From: Jimgerdemannia flammicorona
Lineage: Eukaryota > Mucoromycota > Endogonomycetes > Endogonales > Endogonaceae
DNA length: 18,649 bases
NCBI GenBank assembly: GCA_003990745.1
Contig: RBNI01002398.1
Span: 1-18,649, forward strand
Reading direction: 5' to 3'
Under the pieces are notes generated by a model. It did not search any database. It saw only the letters and a program-made list of their open reading frames with translations, and had not been told where the DNA came from. Of the stretch, positions 1-9,734 are shown piece by piece (position 1 is the stretch's first letter; the number at the start of each line of letters is the position of its first letter). The translations under genes and the position numbers were made by a program.

Positions 1-139
1 GGGGGGGGGGCGAGGCAAGTGGAATGTGCTTGAGGGTACAGGAAGAATGTATAGTAGAATTAATATCGACGTAGCCAGGGCAGGTATCGTACAATGTCAT
101 GTTACAGTTACTTAAATGGACACGAAGAGAAAGGGACAC

Positions 140-147
140 TGACGTCA
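140..147. promoter_or_regulatory. CRE-type octamer TGACGTCA
   Basis: A perfect palindromic TGACGTCA, the classic target of fungal ATF/CREB-type bZIP factors. It lies about 570 bp upstream of the proposed oxidase start and is followed directly by a CpG-rich stretch (cgcgcg). Recognised by motif only; an 8-bp match can arise by chance. Confidence 0.3.
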
Positions 148-383
148 CGCGCGTGTCGTGTGTCAGACGGGAACGGGAAACCCCTAATTTTACAATAGAT
201 ATATATGTGGTGACATTGTTTTTGTTACGGTTATTTGTTTTGTATCGCAACACAAAATAGTCATAAACAAACCTATTTTATCGAGTCTTTTTGACCTGGA
301 AGTCATGAGTTCACCGCGATATGTAGGTCCCATTAGAGATCCCATTCAACCCTGAATTAATATTTATTAGCTTTCACAGTAAA

Positions 384-389
384 CACGTG
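384..389. promoter_or_regulatory. E-box CACGTG
   Basis: A perfect CACGTG palindrome, the core site of fungal basic helix-loop-helix regulators of the Cbf1/Pho4 type, about 325 bp upstream of the proposed oxidase start. Hexamer matches are frequent by chance, so this is only a candidate. Confidence 0.2.
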
Positions 390-528
390 GCGGACAATGC
401 CGGTTTCCATCACACAGACCTTGGAGGTCAAAGCCCCTGACCAGATATTCAAACGGTTTTCCCAATACACAGGAGGTCATTGAAAGGTTCAACCCCGCAA
501 ATAGCTGGTAAATGCAACAGGTGTTAAA

Positions 529-593
529 AGTGTAATACCGTACGGTAGTGAGTGCAATATTGCATTCCTGAGTGTAATACCGTACGGTAGTGA
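529..593. promoter_or_regulatory. Tandem 23-bp repeat with CCGTACGG palindromes
   Basis: Two perfect 23-bp direct repeats occupy 529-551 and 571-593, 42 bp apart start to start. Each contains the 12-bp palindrome TACCGTACGGTA (536-547 and 578-589). Between them lies another perfect 12-bp palindrome, TGCAATATTGCA (553-564). CCG-N2-CGG is an everted pair of the CGG triplets bound by fungal Zn(II)2Cys6 factors. The 42-bp period is close to four helical turns, so both sites would face the same side. The cluster lies 120-185 bp before the proposed start of the oxidase gene, a plausible upstream activating position. Binding is inferred, not shown. Confidence 0.5.
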
Positions 594-713
594 TTGCAGT
601 TAGAAAAGGTTAGACGGAAAAGTCAAACAAACAAAACTTCGGAGGTACAGTTACTGCGGGATTTTTCTTGCTGGCTGGGATTTGATCCCGTACCACCACG
701 TTTCGAAGTATAT

Positions 714-3168
714 ATGGGCGCTTTCTTAACCCAAACCCTTTCTTCCCATCGTCTGATCGTCATGGTATTCGAACTAGTCTCCCACGGAGCCTTTCGTCCG
801 AGCAAACTCTCGCGTGACTCCCCTTTTTCCCGCAGCAACTCTGGCGGTATCAGAGCGCGTTCGCGATTTTATAGTGACACGTAAGTATCCTTTTTTTTTT
901 AAAAAAAAAAAAAAATCGGGTCAAATGTGTACCTATTTATCTCACTCCTCACCCTGTTGGTTTAGATACAAGGAGTTGAAAAATATCCACGCCAAATATA
1001 CAGAATCGCCCAACACCAGACCATCGGACCCACGGGATAGTGGGAATCAGTTTACTATTCTGCTCGATTTCATAAGTATATATATCGTGCTTCTAATCAT
1101 CACAATTCCTATTTGAATCACAGTGAATATTGGGATCGTTGGTGCGGGGATGGCAGGTCAGTATCATGACAAGCACCGGGTCAGTAATCTTACCTACTCT
1201 CTCGACTGAATCTCTGTCGTGATATCCCCCCAAACCTCAGGCCTCTTCTCTGCCTTTCTTCTTAACAAGGCTGGTTTCGATGTCACTATTTTTGAGGCCG
1301 AAGACCACGTAGGTGGTCGAGTCAAGACGCATTACCTTGATAAAGACTCTTCAGACAAATGGCAATATTGCGAATTGGGAGCCATGAGATTACCGTGGCA
1401 AGATGGTAACGGAAACGATATTGCGGAGCACAAGCTCGTGTTTATGTTAATAGAGCAATTGAATGATATGAATAAGCAGGACCATCCCGATCGGCATATC
1501 GAATTAATTGACTTTATTTTATCCTGTGACGAGTAAGTACCACCAGAAAGATGTCTTCTGATGTTCTTTTCCATTCAGCTTGCTCACTTCCGAGAACCTT
1601 GCTTTCAACAGGGCGCTGACGTATTTCAACGATATAAGGATGACAAACTCCAAAGCGGGGGCGAATCCTGGCGCCCTTGGTTTCCCTGAAAAATCTTTGG
1701 GGATTATGAATAAGATGTATCCGCCGACCAAGAGTAAGTGGACGATTCAAGAACTCTGGGGAATGGCCGTTCAACCTTTCGTCAAGCAACTTCATGAAAG
1801 CTTTGAAGACGGCAAAAAGCATCTCTTCAAATATGACGGAATTTCGGTGAGGGACTACCTGAGGGGCGATCCTGTCAAATCGGCTACCGATGGTGGCATG
1901 CTCGAAACGTTCCATATTCCACTGGAGGAGAAGTTCATCTCCTCTATCGAGACCTTCAAGTAACTGCGACTAACTCCACCGGTTCCCCCTTTTTTTTTTT
2001 TTTTTTTTTCTTTTCGCGCTCGTTTCATACACTCACATCTTCGAATTCCTCCCGCATAGTTCTGCGACAGGCCTCTTCCGCCTCGCCTTCACCGAGACCA
2101 TTCTTGATTATTTCACCTTCCAAGCATCCAAATGGAAAACCATCTCGGGGGGTTTATCTCGATTGCCGCAAGCGTTTCTACCGTATCTCGAGGAAAAAAT
2201 TAAATTCAAATCGTCGGTTCAGGCGTTGGAGGAAATAGAAGGAAAAGTGAAGGTGACGTATGTGGGTGTGATAAAGGACAAGATGTTTCCGGTCTTGACC
2301 CCAGAAAATACGAAGGAAGACGTGTTCAATCACGTTATCGTGACCTGTCCGCTGGGAGTGGTGAGACGTTGGCGTTTGCCAAGTATGTATATTACATTTA
2401 TTTGTTTGTTGGATACCGACTTCTATTCTGACTTACACTCCTTTCTAGAGTTCAACTTTGGTAAGACAATGGCCATCCGAACCCTCAACTACAATAATTC
2501 CGCCAAAATCTTCCTCCAATTCAAGCAACGCTTCTGGGAAGACCGCAAAATCAAAGGCGGCGCCAGTTCCACCGACCTCAAGATCCGTACTGTCGTCTAT
2601 CCTTCCTACGGTCTGGAGTCCGATGGTTATTCGGTATTGCTGGCTAGCTACACCTGGGCGAATGATGCCACCAGGTGGGGAGGCAGCACGAAAGAAGATG
2701 TGATAGAACTGGCCCTGAGGGATTTGGAGATGTTGCACAATGGGGATGTTGTGCGCAGGAACTATACGGGGAATTCGGCCGTGCATTACTGGTCGACGGG
2801 TCTGTATCTTATTTTTTTTTGCTGCCCTTCCGATTCTGATGTCCCTCCTTTTTTAATTCCATCTTTTTGTAGCCCTCCTGACTCTAATATTCCCTCTAAT
2901 CTTGATTGCAGATCCAACTGCTGGCGGCGGCGCCTCCGCTGTTTTTGAACCAGGCCAATTCACATCCTGGCTACCCGACCTCATAGAACCTGAGTACAAC
3001 ATCCATTTCGCTGGAGAACACACCGACGTGCACCATTCTTGGATTGTCGGGGCTTTGAATTCGGCGATGTATTCGTTCAAGAATATTATGTACAAGGAAG
3101 GGATGGAAGATAAATATAATGAGATTATTAAGCCTTACCAAGATTTTTTGGCGGATTCTTCGAAATAG
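714..3168 (+). CDS. L-amino-acid oxidase (FAD-dependent flavin amine oxidase)
   Basis: Oxidatively deaminates L-amino acids to 2-oxo acids, ammonia and H2O2. Proposed exons: 714-750, 836-880, 1124-1156, 1241-1532, 1579-1959, 2060-2382, 2449-2799 and 2912-3168, giving 572 codons plus stop. Introns are 46-243 nt, all GT-AG, and the spliced frame stays open throughout. Residues 34-39 are the FAD Rossmann motif GAGMAG, followed by FEAEDHVGGR (56-65). ELGAMRLP (83-90) contains the Arg that in snake-venom oxidases binds the substrate carboxylate. FAGEHT with downstream HHSW (about 520-531) is the C-terminal FAD motif. I see no signal peptide, so a cytosolic or peroxisomal site is possible. All key motifs look intact. 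Exons from 1124 onward are secure. The first exon is not: ATG 714 is chosen because donor 751 and the pyrimidine-rich acceptor ending at 835 restore frame, while the -3 base is a weak T. A further upstream exon remains possible. Confidence 0.85.
891..915. repeat. T10A15 homopolymer inside an oxidase intron
   Basis: Ten T followed directly by fifteen A, just after the GTAAGT donor at 881. It forms a perfect T10/A10 palindrome within the 243-nt intron 881-1123. Such a tract can extrude as a hairpin and is prone to slippage, so its length may vary between assemblies. Confidence 0.8.
1990..2009 (+). repeat. T20 tract inside an oxidase intron
   Basis: Twenty consecutive T in intron 1960-2059, forming a very long polypyrimidine stretch before the CCCGCATAG acceptor. 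It is the second long homopolymer in an intron of this gene. Confidence 0.8.
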
Positions 3169-3198
3169 CCTTGTCTACGTTGGAGAAATGTACCTCGG

Positions 3199-3204
3199 AA
3201 TAAA
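3199..3204 (+). terminator. Polyadenylation signal AATAAA of the oxidase gene
   Basis: A canonical AATAAA 31 bp after the TAG stop of the oxidase gene. The position and distance fit a short 3' UTR ending around 3215-3235. The exact cleavage site cannot be seen. Confidence 0.6.
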
Positions 3205-3533
3205 ATTCGCCTTTTTGCAAATGTGAAACGAATGAAACAAATAGTATCCATAAATATCACATGCTTAACGGCCATGGAGGAGGTGTGGCAACTATGAAGT
3301 AGTGTGGAGTGATCGAGGTCCCCTTGTATGCCGAGATCACATGGGCCTATGACTTTCAATGTACTGTCAATAATACCCTAATAAGAGACTGATACTAAAT
3401 GAATCAAGACCTTCATCATATTCTCACCTAGAGTCTACATCATAAGAGCTTCAAAAAGAAATATAGTCAGTCTATAAGTTATTTATCAATAGAACTTTAC
3501 CTTTTAAACTATATTACAGACAAATTTGTCTGC

Positions 3534-3630
3534 AAAAAAAAAAAAAAAAAAAAAAAAACTTAAAATTATAATAATAATAATAAACTAGTAAGTAGAAATA
3601 AATTAGAAAATAATAATGATAATAATAATA
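3534..3630 (+). repeat. A25 tract followed by (ATA)n-rich DNA
   Basis: A run of 25 A at 3534-3558, then stretches of ATA/TAA trinucleotide repeats to about 3630. A poly(A) leading into an A/T microsatellite is typical of the 3' end of a retroposed sequence, but I cannot recognise a body upstream (3370-3533). It marks the onset of the most AT-rich DNA. Confidence 0.5.
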
Positions 3631-4741
3631 ATTATCTATAAGTCTACTTTTCATATATAATAGTAATAATGATATTATATATCTTAAAAAGATCTCTTAT
3701 AAGGATCAGAGCCTTATTTTCATTCTTAATAGAGTCTATTGGTAAATTTATTCTATTTATAAGAATATTTATATAATTGATATATTTGTAGATTTTTTTA
3801 AATTGAATAATTATATATTAAAATAGAGCTAGTTAGATATAGATACTTAATGATAATATATAAGATCTCTCATTACTATATTTATTTTTTATTTTAGTAT
3901 AATATTATATATCTATATTAAATAATTAAAGTAATAATAATAAAACTAAAAGTATTAATAATATTAATAACTTTATTAATATTAAGTTTTTATCTATTAT
4001 GATTATTATATAAAATAAACTCTGTATCTATTATTTTATATAATTTTACTCTTAAATTAATAATTTTAAATTTTTTATTTTATTTTTCAAATTGAGTATA
4101 TATTATTTAATAATGTAGTAATTAAAGTTAAAAATATTTAAGATAAGAATTAGCTTATTAAGACTCTATTAAAATATAAATAAATATATAATATCAAATT
4201 TAACTATAACAAAAATAAGATACTTTAATTAAATAATACTACTGAAAAGAATATTTAAAAATCAGTAATATTTTTCTCTTATAATATATTCAACTAGATA
4301 TTATCTTACAGAAAGTAATATTATTATTAAAGTGATTTTAAATACTAAATAATCAATAGTAATAGCAACTGACAAATATACTATAAAAAGGTATAAACCA
4401 GTAGCATATATATATTGATGAGGAGAGAATGTAAACAATCACAAATAACATAGTAGCCTATAATTGTTTTCAAAATACAGTAGACTGCTATAAGATTCAT
4501 GCCCACTAATAGTTAGGGTTTAATGACTATCAACTGTAATGAAAACTAAAAGATATAATTAAGTATAATATTTACAACTACCATCTTCCATTCTCTACTA
4601 TAACTCACTATAATCAATCATACCTACCTCTCAAGAAATGCAGGTGTTGCTATGAGTACTGCAGCAACAGTAGCCTTGAAGAAATGTTTTGGCCATATTG
4701 TCATTAAGGAGTGCTGCTGAGGAGAGAGAATATAGGATTGT
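3631..4741. other. AT-rich stretch without recognisable gene
   Basis: Very AT-rich, no CpG, many ATA/TAA runs and short TpA-rich words. Stops are dense in all frames. From about 4600 composition becomes a little richer, leading into the fossil frame that begins near 4742. I see no RNA gene, repeat pair or transposon terminus. Confidence 0.5.
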
Positions 4742-5592
4742 TATATGATATATTCTCATGACAATATATATGATACCAAAATGCAACAATGACCAAAATA
4801 CCTCATTCATGTGGATTCCCGAATGACCCTCTCAAAATACTATTCATCCTTTTTATATTCCTCCTTGTCTGCTCTCCAATCCCCTCCATCCTCTCCATCT
4901 CTGTATTTCTCCACCTACTCCTCTAATATATCAACATCCAGGCAAACCACCTGAGTCTTCATTGCAGATACTCTTTGTACCAGAATCTGTCTTGAGAAGA
5001 GTTATGTTTTAAATAAAAACAATTATTTAGTTATTACAGTAATAACTACAGAACTATTATCATCATTCTATTTTATACCTTACCACACTAACTATACCTT
5101 AAATATAGTACAATATCAGATAGGCAAAGGACCTCAAACATATGAGTTATACCTACATGGAATGGCCTTTTTGGGTGGCATGATCTTTACTTCTAAAGGA
5201 GTATATAATACACAACTGTTAGGATATAGTATTCACTGGGCCAATTAATAAATAGAGTAGAAAAAAAAAAAAATCAAGAAATAACTAAAATCTCTCTTGA
5301 TAATAATTTGCCACCTAGTCTGTCTGGCATTCAGAAAGAACATCCCTCCCCACCACCAAACCCTACATTACCAACCCCTACATTGCCAAACCCACCAGAA
5401 CCAAACTCCATCCATACCTCTCAAAATAAGAGAAAGGACTTTACATAGCTTTCAGGTCATTTTATCTCAATGATTGTCTGCTATAATGGTGTTGAATTTC
5501 TGTTTATAAGTGAAAAAAAGGATATTAGTAAGATAAGGTCATTGAAAAGAGGAACTGGGATCTTTGACATTGTTGATAACAATTATATTTAA
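4742..5592 (+). pseudogene. Unidentified fossil gene with proline-rich linker
   Basis: Two overlapping reading frames read like one broken protein. The first runs 4742-5245 with stops TGA at 4790 and 4952, and stays open for 97 codons after the second. The second, one frame off, runs 5230-5592 with a single TAG at 5446. The N-terminal half is Ser/Pro/Tyr-rich. The second frame has a run of Pro-Asn-Pro-Thr motifs (about 5340-5405), then Lys-rich charged sequence. An A13 run at 5261-5273 near the frame change suggests slippage. I do not recognise the family. The stops fit CGA to TGA and CAG to TAG changes. Chance openness in AT-rich DNA cannot be excluded. Confidence 0.35.
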
Positions 5593-7117
5593 TATAGTCA
5601 ATATATAGCACAGATGTATTAATAGCTCACCAACTCAGATATTCTGATATAAATATTAAAGTGAAAGTATTGTGCAAGTGTATTACAAATAACAACATAT
5701 AGACCCCATAGTCAGCAATAATTAGCATAGCCATAGCCTTCCTTCTATACTATACTATGCAATCTACTCCTCTGATAAGTTCTCCTTTGATAAACTGACA
5801 TATCTTTAATATAATAATCAAGATAACTCCAGTGTTCTTTATACTTGTAAGATAAAGGTATAAAAGAGCATTTACTGGGCTACAACCATAAGACAATAGG
5901 GGTAATTCAATGATATGAATTATATTTATAGGATATGTTTTTTAAGACCATAGCAAGACCCAGCCCAAAATCACAAATAAGGACCAAGAATGTAGATATA
6001 GATATAAGCTAGAAAGAGACAAAGATAACAATAAATAATCAGATATATTTGTTTAATGAGAGTTGATAGTTTACATCTATTTCTCCTTCACCTACTCATA
6101 GGATCACTTTGTTTAGTATTAGAAAGGACATATTCTGAAAAAAGAAAAAATGCTGGATTATTACAGAGTAATTCTTCAGTTGCACCAAGAAATAAAGATA
6201 AGAAACAAAAGAAACCAAATGTCAGCAATCTGAAACATCATTTTTATAACTAGAAGAAAAGGCCACCCAAAGATCTGGGTAATATCTATTATAATTGGAC
6301 TCTATTGACATTGTTGTGTTGATAATGACTGCCAAAACTACCCATCTTAAGATTACCATCATGTCAACCTCAATGTATTTCACTGGATATGATTTCACCT
6401 CCAATATTGAAGATATCGGCTTCCTCCTCTTGCATATCTACAGTAGGAATGCAAAATAGAAAATATGTAGGTAGAAGAAAAGGAGAGAGGGGTGAGAGAG
6501 GAGAGATATAATGAAAGCGAAGCTGGATAGCAGATCAGTATTGTAATTGTCAATAGCTTTAAACTAACAATTTGTGATAAGAAATATAGTTTCAAATCAA
6601 ATAGCTGAAGACCATCTTAGAAATCAGCTCACCATATGGCTGTAGTGTCATTCTGGTTTTACCTGCTTGACCTTACCACAAAGATGCCATTTGCCAAATG
6701 GCTGCAATAGTATTTAACAAAATGTAAGGTATACTAAAGGAATTATATTACTATATGGCCACATATGACCTATAAAAGTGCAGCTCATGGCTTCTATCAC
6801 CATATGGCCACAGAAAGTGATAGAGCTAAGATTCATGTCTATGGTTTGAAAATAGTCTGTAGTGTGGAACAATTTTAACAAATCAAAAGCAGAGAATGGA
6901 GGCTAAAAAGAGAGTGAAAAATATGACTATTAGTACTCATTGCTATTTCAAAAATAAAAGCAGCTTATCTGATAAGAGTATACAATAACTCAAAGAATAA
7001 TGAATGAGTTATTTCTGAGATATAATCTTTAATATATTATCTATTTATTTATTATAAATATTAATTAAGTTAAAAATAATTATATTAATAATATTAGTAA
7101 TAATTATATATAGCTAT
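5593..7117. other. Decayed AT-rich stretch with small coding-like patch
   Basis: CpG is nearly absent (6417 and 6518 only). One open frame on + at 6056-6253 encodes a Lys/Asn/Ser-rich tail that looks coding-like, with no recognised domain. The opposite strand holds open stretches at 6222-6404 and 6395-6595 of no evident meaning. The word CATATGGC recurs at about 6630-6810 (for example caccatatggc and ctatatggcc), perhaps a tiny dispersed repeat. The 7020-7117 end is pure AT and precedes the G-rich island abruptly. Confidence 0.3.
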
Positions 7118-8085
7118 AGTATAAGGGCTTCTGGTGGGTAGTAGTGGATGAAGTACACTAGATAGGCCTGTGCTGGCAAGGCAATGAGGGAGAGGTACAG
7201 TGGGGTCTAGTTATATGGTAATGGGACAGATTGCTTCTGGGGGGTATTTCACTTGCTGAGTTTGATATTGGTGATGGAGTGGAGTATCAGTGGGAACTTG
7301 TTCAGGATCTTTGACCAAGTGGTTGGCAGGCAGTGAGGATTGGTGAGGAGTGGGACTGGGCAGGAGTCTGGTCATAGAGTGCTGAGGTGTAAAGGTGGCT
7401 TCCTCCCAAGTTCTGGGTGGTATGGTGACAGATACTTCAGAGGAATGTCATGTTGAATTTCTGTGCTAGTCATCTGGTAGAGGGTGGCCAATTAGATTAT
7501 GAGGAGTGTTTTAATATAGGGCAAGTTGGGGGATTTGTGCAAATGCCAGAATATTGGCTGAGAGAGTGTGAGGTTCTGGGGGACTTTTGGATAGTAGTAG
7601 GGGACTAGCTGAGTATAGAGAAGAGACCAGATAGAGAGAGAGGTTGTTGGGAGGATTTGAAATCTCAATTAGTGGGAGGTGTCAGCAATGGATGGCTCAC
7701 TGTAGGGTGGGTTTTAGCAGTGTGGGTAGGGTTGGCTAGACATTGGCTTTTTGTTTTTGAGAAAGAATAATAGATGGGTTTATAGAAAAAGTTGTTAAGG
7801 TGAGAGGAGTTGTTGGATAATTTGCTGACTGGGTGGTGGGTTGGTTGGGGTCCCCAGGGTGGGCAATATTATTGTCTGGTAGAAGGGATCTGTGAACAGA
7901 GTGGTGGGCAGGTGGAGATGGTTTTTAACAAAGTGGTCTTTTATTGAGAGGGGGTGGGAGGGAGGGGTAGGGGGGCCCCCTAGGGGGATTGGATAGGGGT
8001 GGGCATTGTGTATTACATATATAGAGGATAGACAGGTGTATTAATAAAGAATGGAGTCCAAGTTACTTTTAAAAAAAAAAAAAAA
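7118..8085 (-). mobile_element. G-rich repeat copy, truncated retroelement-like fragment
   Basis: About 950 bp of strongly strand-skewed DNA: G-rich and C-poor on +, thus C-rich on -, with no CpG at all, set sharply inside AT-rich DNA. Its right end (about 7945-8068) recurs, diverged, at the window end (about 18535-18647), which shows a repeat family. Shared landmarks are a GC-rich inverted repeat (TAGGGGG/CCCCCTA, 7968-7982), then GGGGATTGG, AATAAAG and GAGTCCAAGT. An A15 tract follows at 8071-8085. Coding-like sequence lies on - (7214-7447), so I orient the element on -, with its 5' end at about 8068. The AATAAA plus A15 would instead suggest a + strand 3' end. The element class (LTR or non-LTR) is unresolved. 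Confidence 0.5.
7214..7447 (-). pseudogene. Gag-like Pro/Thr/Gln-rich open frame in the G-rich island
   Basis: A 78-codon stop-free frame on the - strand, bounded by TGA (7448-7450) and TAA (7211-7213). The product is rich in Pro, Thr, Ser, His and Gln, with a motif near TWEEATF and another near VKDPEQVPTDTP. After the TAA the same frame stays coding-like for about 30 codons until composition collapses near 7120. Disordered Pro/Gln-rich N-termini are common in retroelement Gag/ORF1 proteins, so this is a candidate, not an identification. No start codon is visible within the open stretch. Confidence 0.35.
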
Positions 8086-8089
8086 GTAA
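8063..8089. repeat. Inverted repeat around the A15 tract
   Basis: TTACTTTT (8063-8070) and AAAAGTAA (8082-8089) are perfect reverse complements flanking the poly(A) at the edge of the G-rich island. This could be a duplicated or palindromic insertion junction, or simply the T4/A4 ends extended by chance. Confidence 0.4.
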
Positions 8090-9734
8090 TAATTATATAT
8101 TAACTAATCAAAAATATCAAACTAATTATTTTTAAATTCTATACTTTACTTTTCTAAAATAATTATAAAATTATTTATAAGTCTTAAGAACTATGTGAAA
8201 GTTTTTAAACCTTTGATATAACATTTTATAGGTCTGATTAGTAATCTGTAGACTCTGGTCTATAGATTGAGTCTTGAATTATCTACTGTAGATATCTGAT
8301 TATCATCTGTCTAAGATTGGTTCTTGTTTCCAAATTATTGAAGAGTTTTCTAGTTTTGTTTTTGATACTTTTGTAACTCAGAATTCTGCTGCTATCAACT
8401 TTTTATTTCAAAATAGTAGTTATTACTAGAGATTTAATATATATAGTTCAAGAGACCATTCACTTGATTTTGTTATATAAGATGAGAAAGTATTAATTCT
8501 TATAGTAGAATATTCAATTGTCTTAGCTTTTGTTTTACTATATAATCTCTTATAATTCAGACTATAAGATATTTGTCTTTAGATTTGTATACTAGTTTTA
8601 ATAAGACAGAAGTTAGCTAGGCTTTTGAAGTTTAGTCAGTAATCTAGAGTAACTCAGATATTATTACTAAGAACTCAGAAGAAGATATATATATATGAGA
8701 CTTTTTGTAATTTTCTTTTCTTAACTAAACTAATACTGATTTATTTCAGATTTACTACTAAAGTATTTATATATATTAACTAAGTAATAGTTTATAAATT
8801 TTAGCTAAATATATATACTAATTTAGATAGAATATATTTATTTAAATATTAATTAGAACTTATAGTTATAAGTTAAACTAGATAATCTTAGAATAAATAT
8901 TCAGACTTAGAATAATATATATGTTATTACATTAAGTAATAGGTTAAGTAATATATACTAAGTTATACTATAAGTCTATATACTATAGCTTAAGTACTAT
9001 TGCTTAATATTTAGAGTATTTATTGTTATTTTTATATATATATATTTACTTATCTCATTCAACTTATTTATATATCACTTATTTATAATATAATTACTAG
9101 AGTTATATAATTACTATTTATAATATATTATCAAAGTTATTACTTAGTATATTATTAAAAAAAAAACTTATTTACTATATAATTCTAATTATAGTAAAGT
9201 CTATTTATTTCCTCTTTACTTTATAAAAACACTTCTAATTTTGAAGTTTACTTATCTAAATTGACTACATATCTCTTTTATTAGCTTGAATCTCATTATA
9301 TATCTACTATAAGTTTTGATATATATATATTATAACTTTAGTAATTTTACTTTACTTACTAATGAAGTCTTATCTAAGCAACTATAACTACTTTTATAAA
9401 GTCAGTCTATAATACTACAGTTTGTATTATAATAAATACTAATATACTATAACTCTATCAATATTATAAGAGAGTTATTTATACTTATAGAAAGTAGAAA
9501 AATTAGGCTAAGAGAGAATTAGAAAAAGATATAAGTAAGAGAGATATAGATCTAGTATTGTAATTTATTGTCTTATTTTTTTATCTTTATATTTATAGTA
9601 AATAGATCATACTATAACAAAACTAAAAAAAGTGAGCATGTAAAATAAAATAGTTAGAAAAATAAAAATAAAATAAAAAATCTCTCCTTACTATATTTAT
9701 TCATCTCAAATAGAGTTATAAGGAATCAATTCTG
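8086..9734. other. AT-rich stretch without recognisable gene
   Basis: About 1.6 kb with no CpG, dominated by TATA, CTATAG and TAGTA words. Stop codons are dense in all six frames. I see no element terminus, RNA gene or coding-like patch that I would defend. It is the most thoroughly decayed part of the compartment. Confidence 0.5.

Larger units (their letters stand above)
1..528. other. Upstream non-coding region
   Basis: Normal-composition DNA with ordinary CpG content, opening with a run of ten G at the window edge that may be an assembly end. I see no convincing reading frame on either strand. It carries possible control sites for the downstream oxidase gene, listed separately: a CRE octamer at 140-147 and an E-box at 384-389. 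Confidence 0.5.

Noticed and set aside
594..884. 96-codon open frame upstream of the oxidase
   Set aside because: Begins at TTG and stops at the GTAAGT donor. Only its internal ATG 714 and the following 37 bases are used in the gene model.
1514..1915. 133-codon open frame on the minus strand
   Set aside because: Lies antisense to an oxidase exon with strong family motifs; codon-bias shadow.
2445..2786. 113-codon minus-strand open frame, and an 81-codon plus-strand frame at 2458-2703
   Set aside because: Both overlap the oxidase exon 2449-2799, whose own frame carries the conserved sequence.
3135..3359. 74-codon minus-strand frame in the oxidase 3' flank
   Set aside because: Overlaps the coding end and the 3' UTR, with no domain or splice signals.
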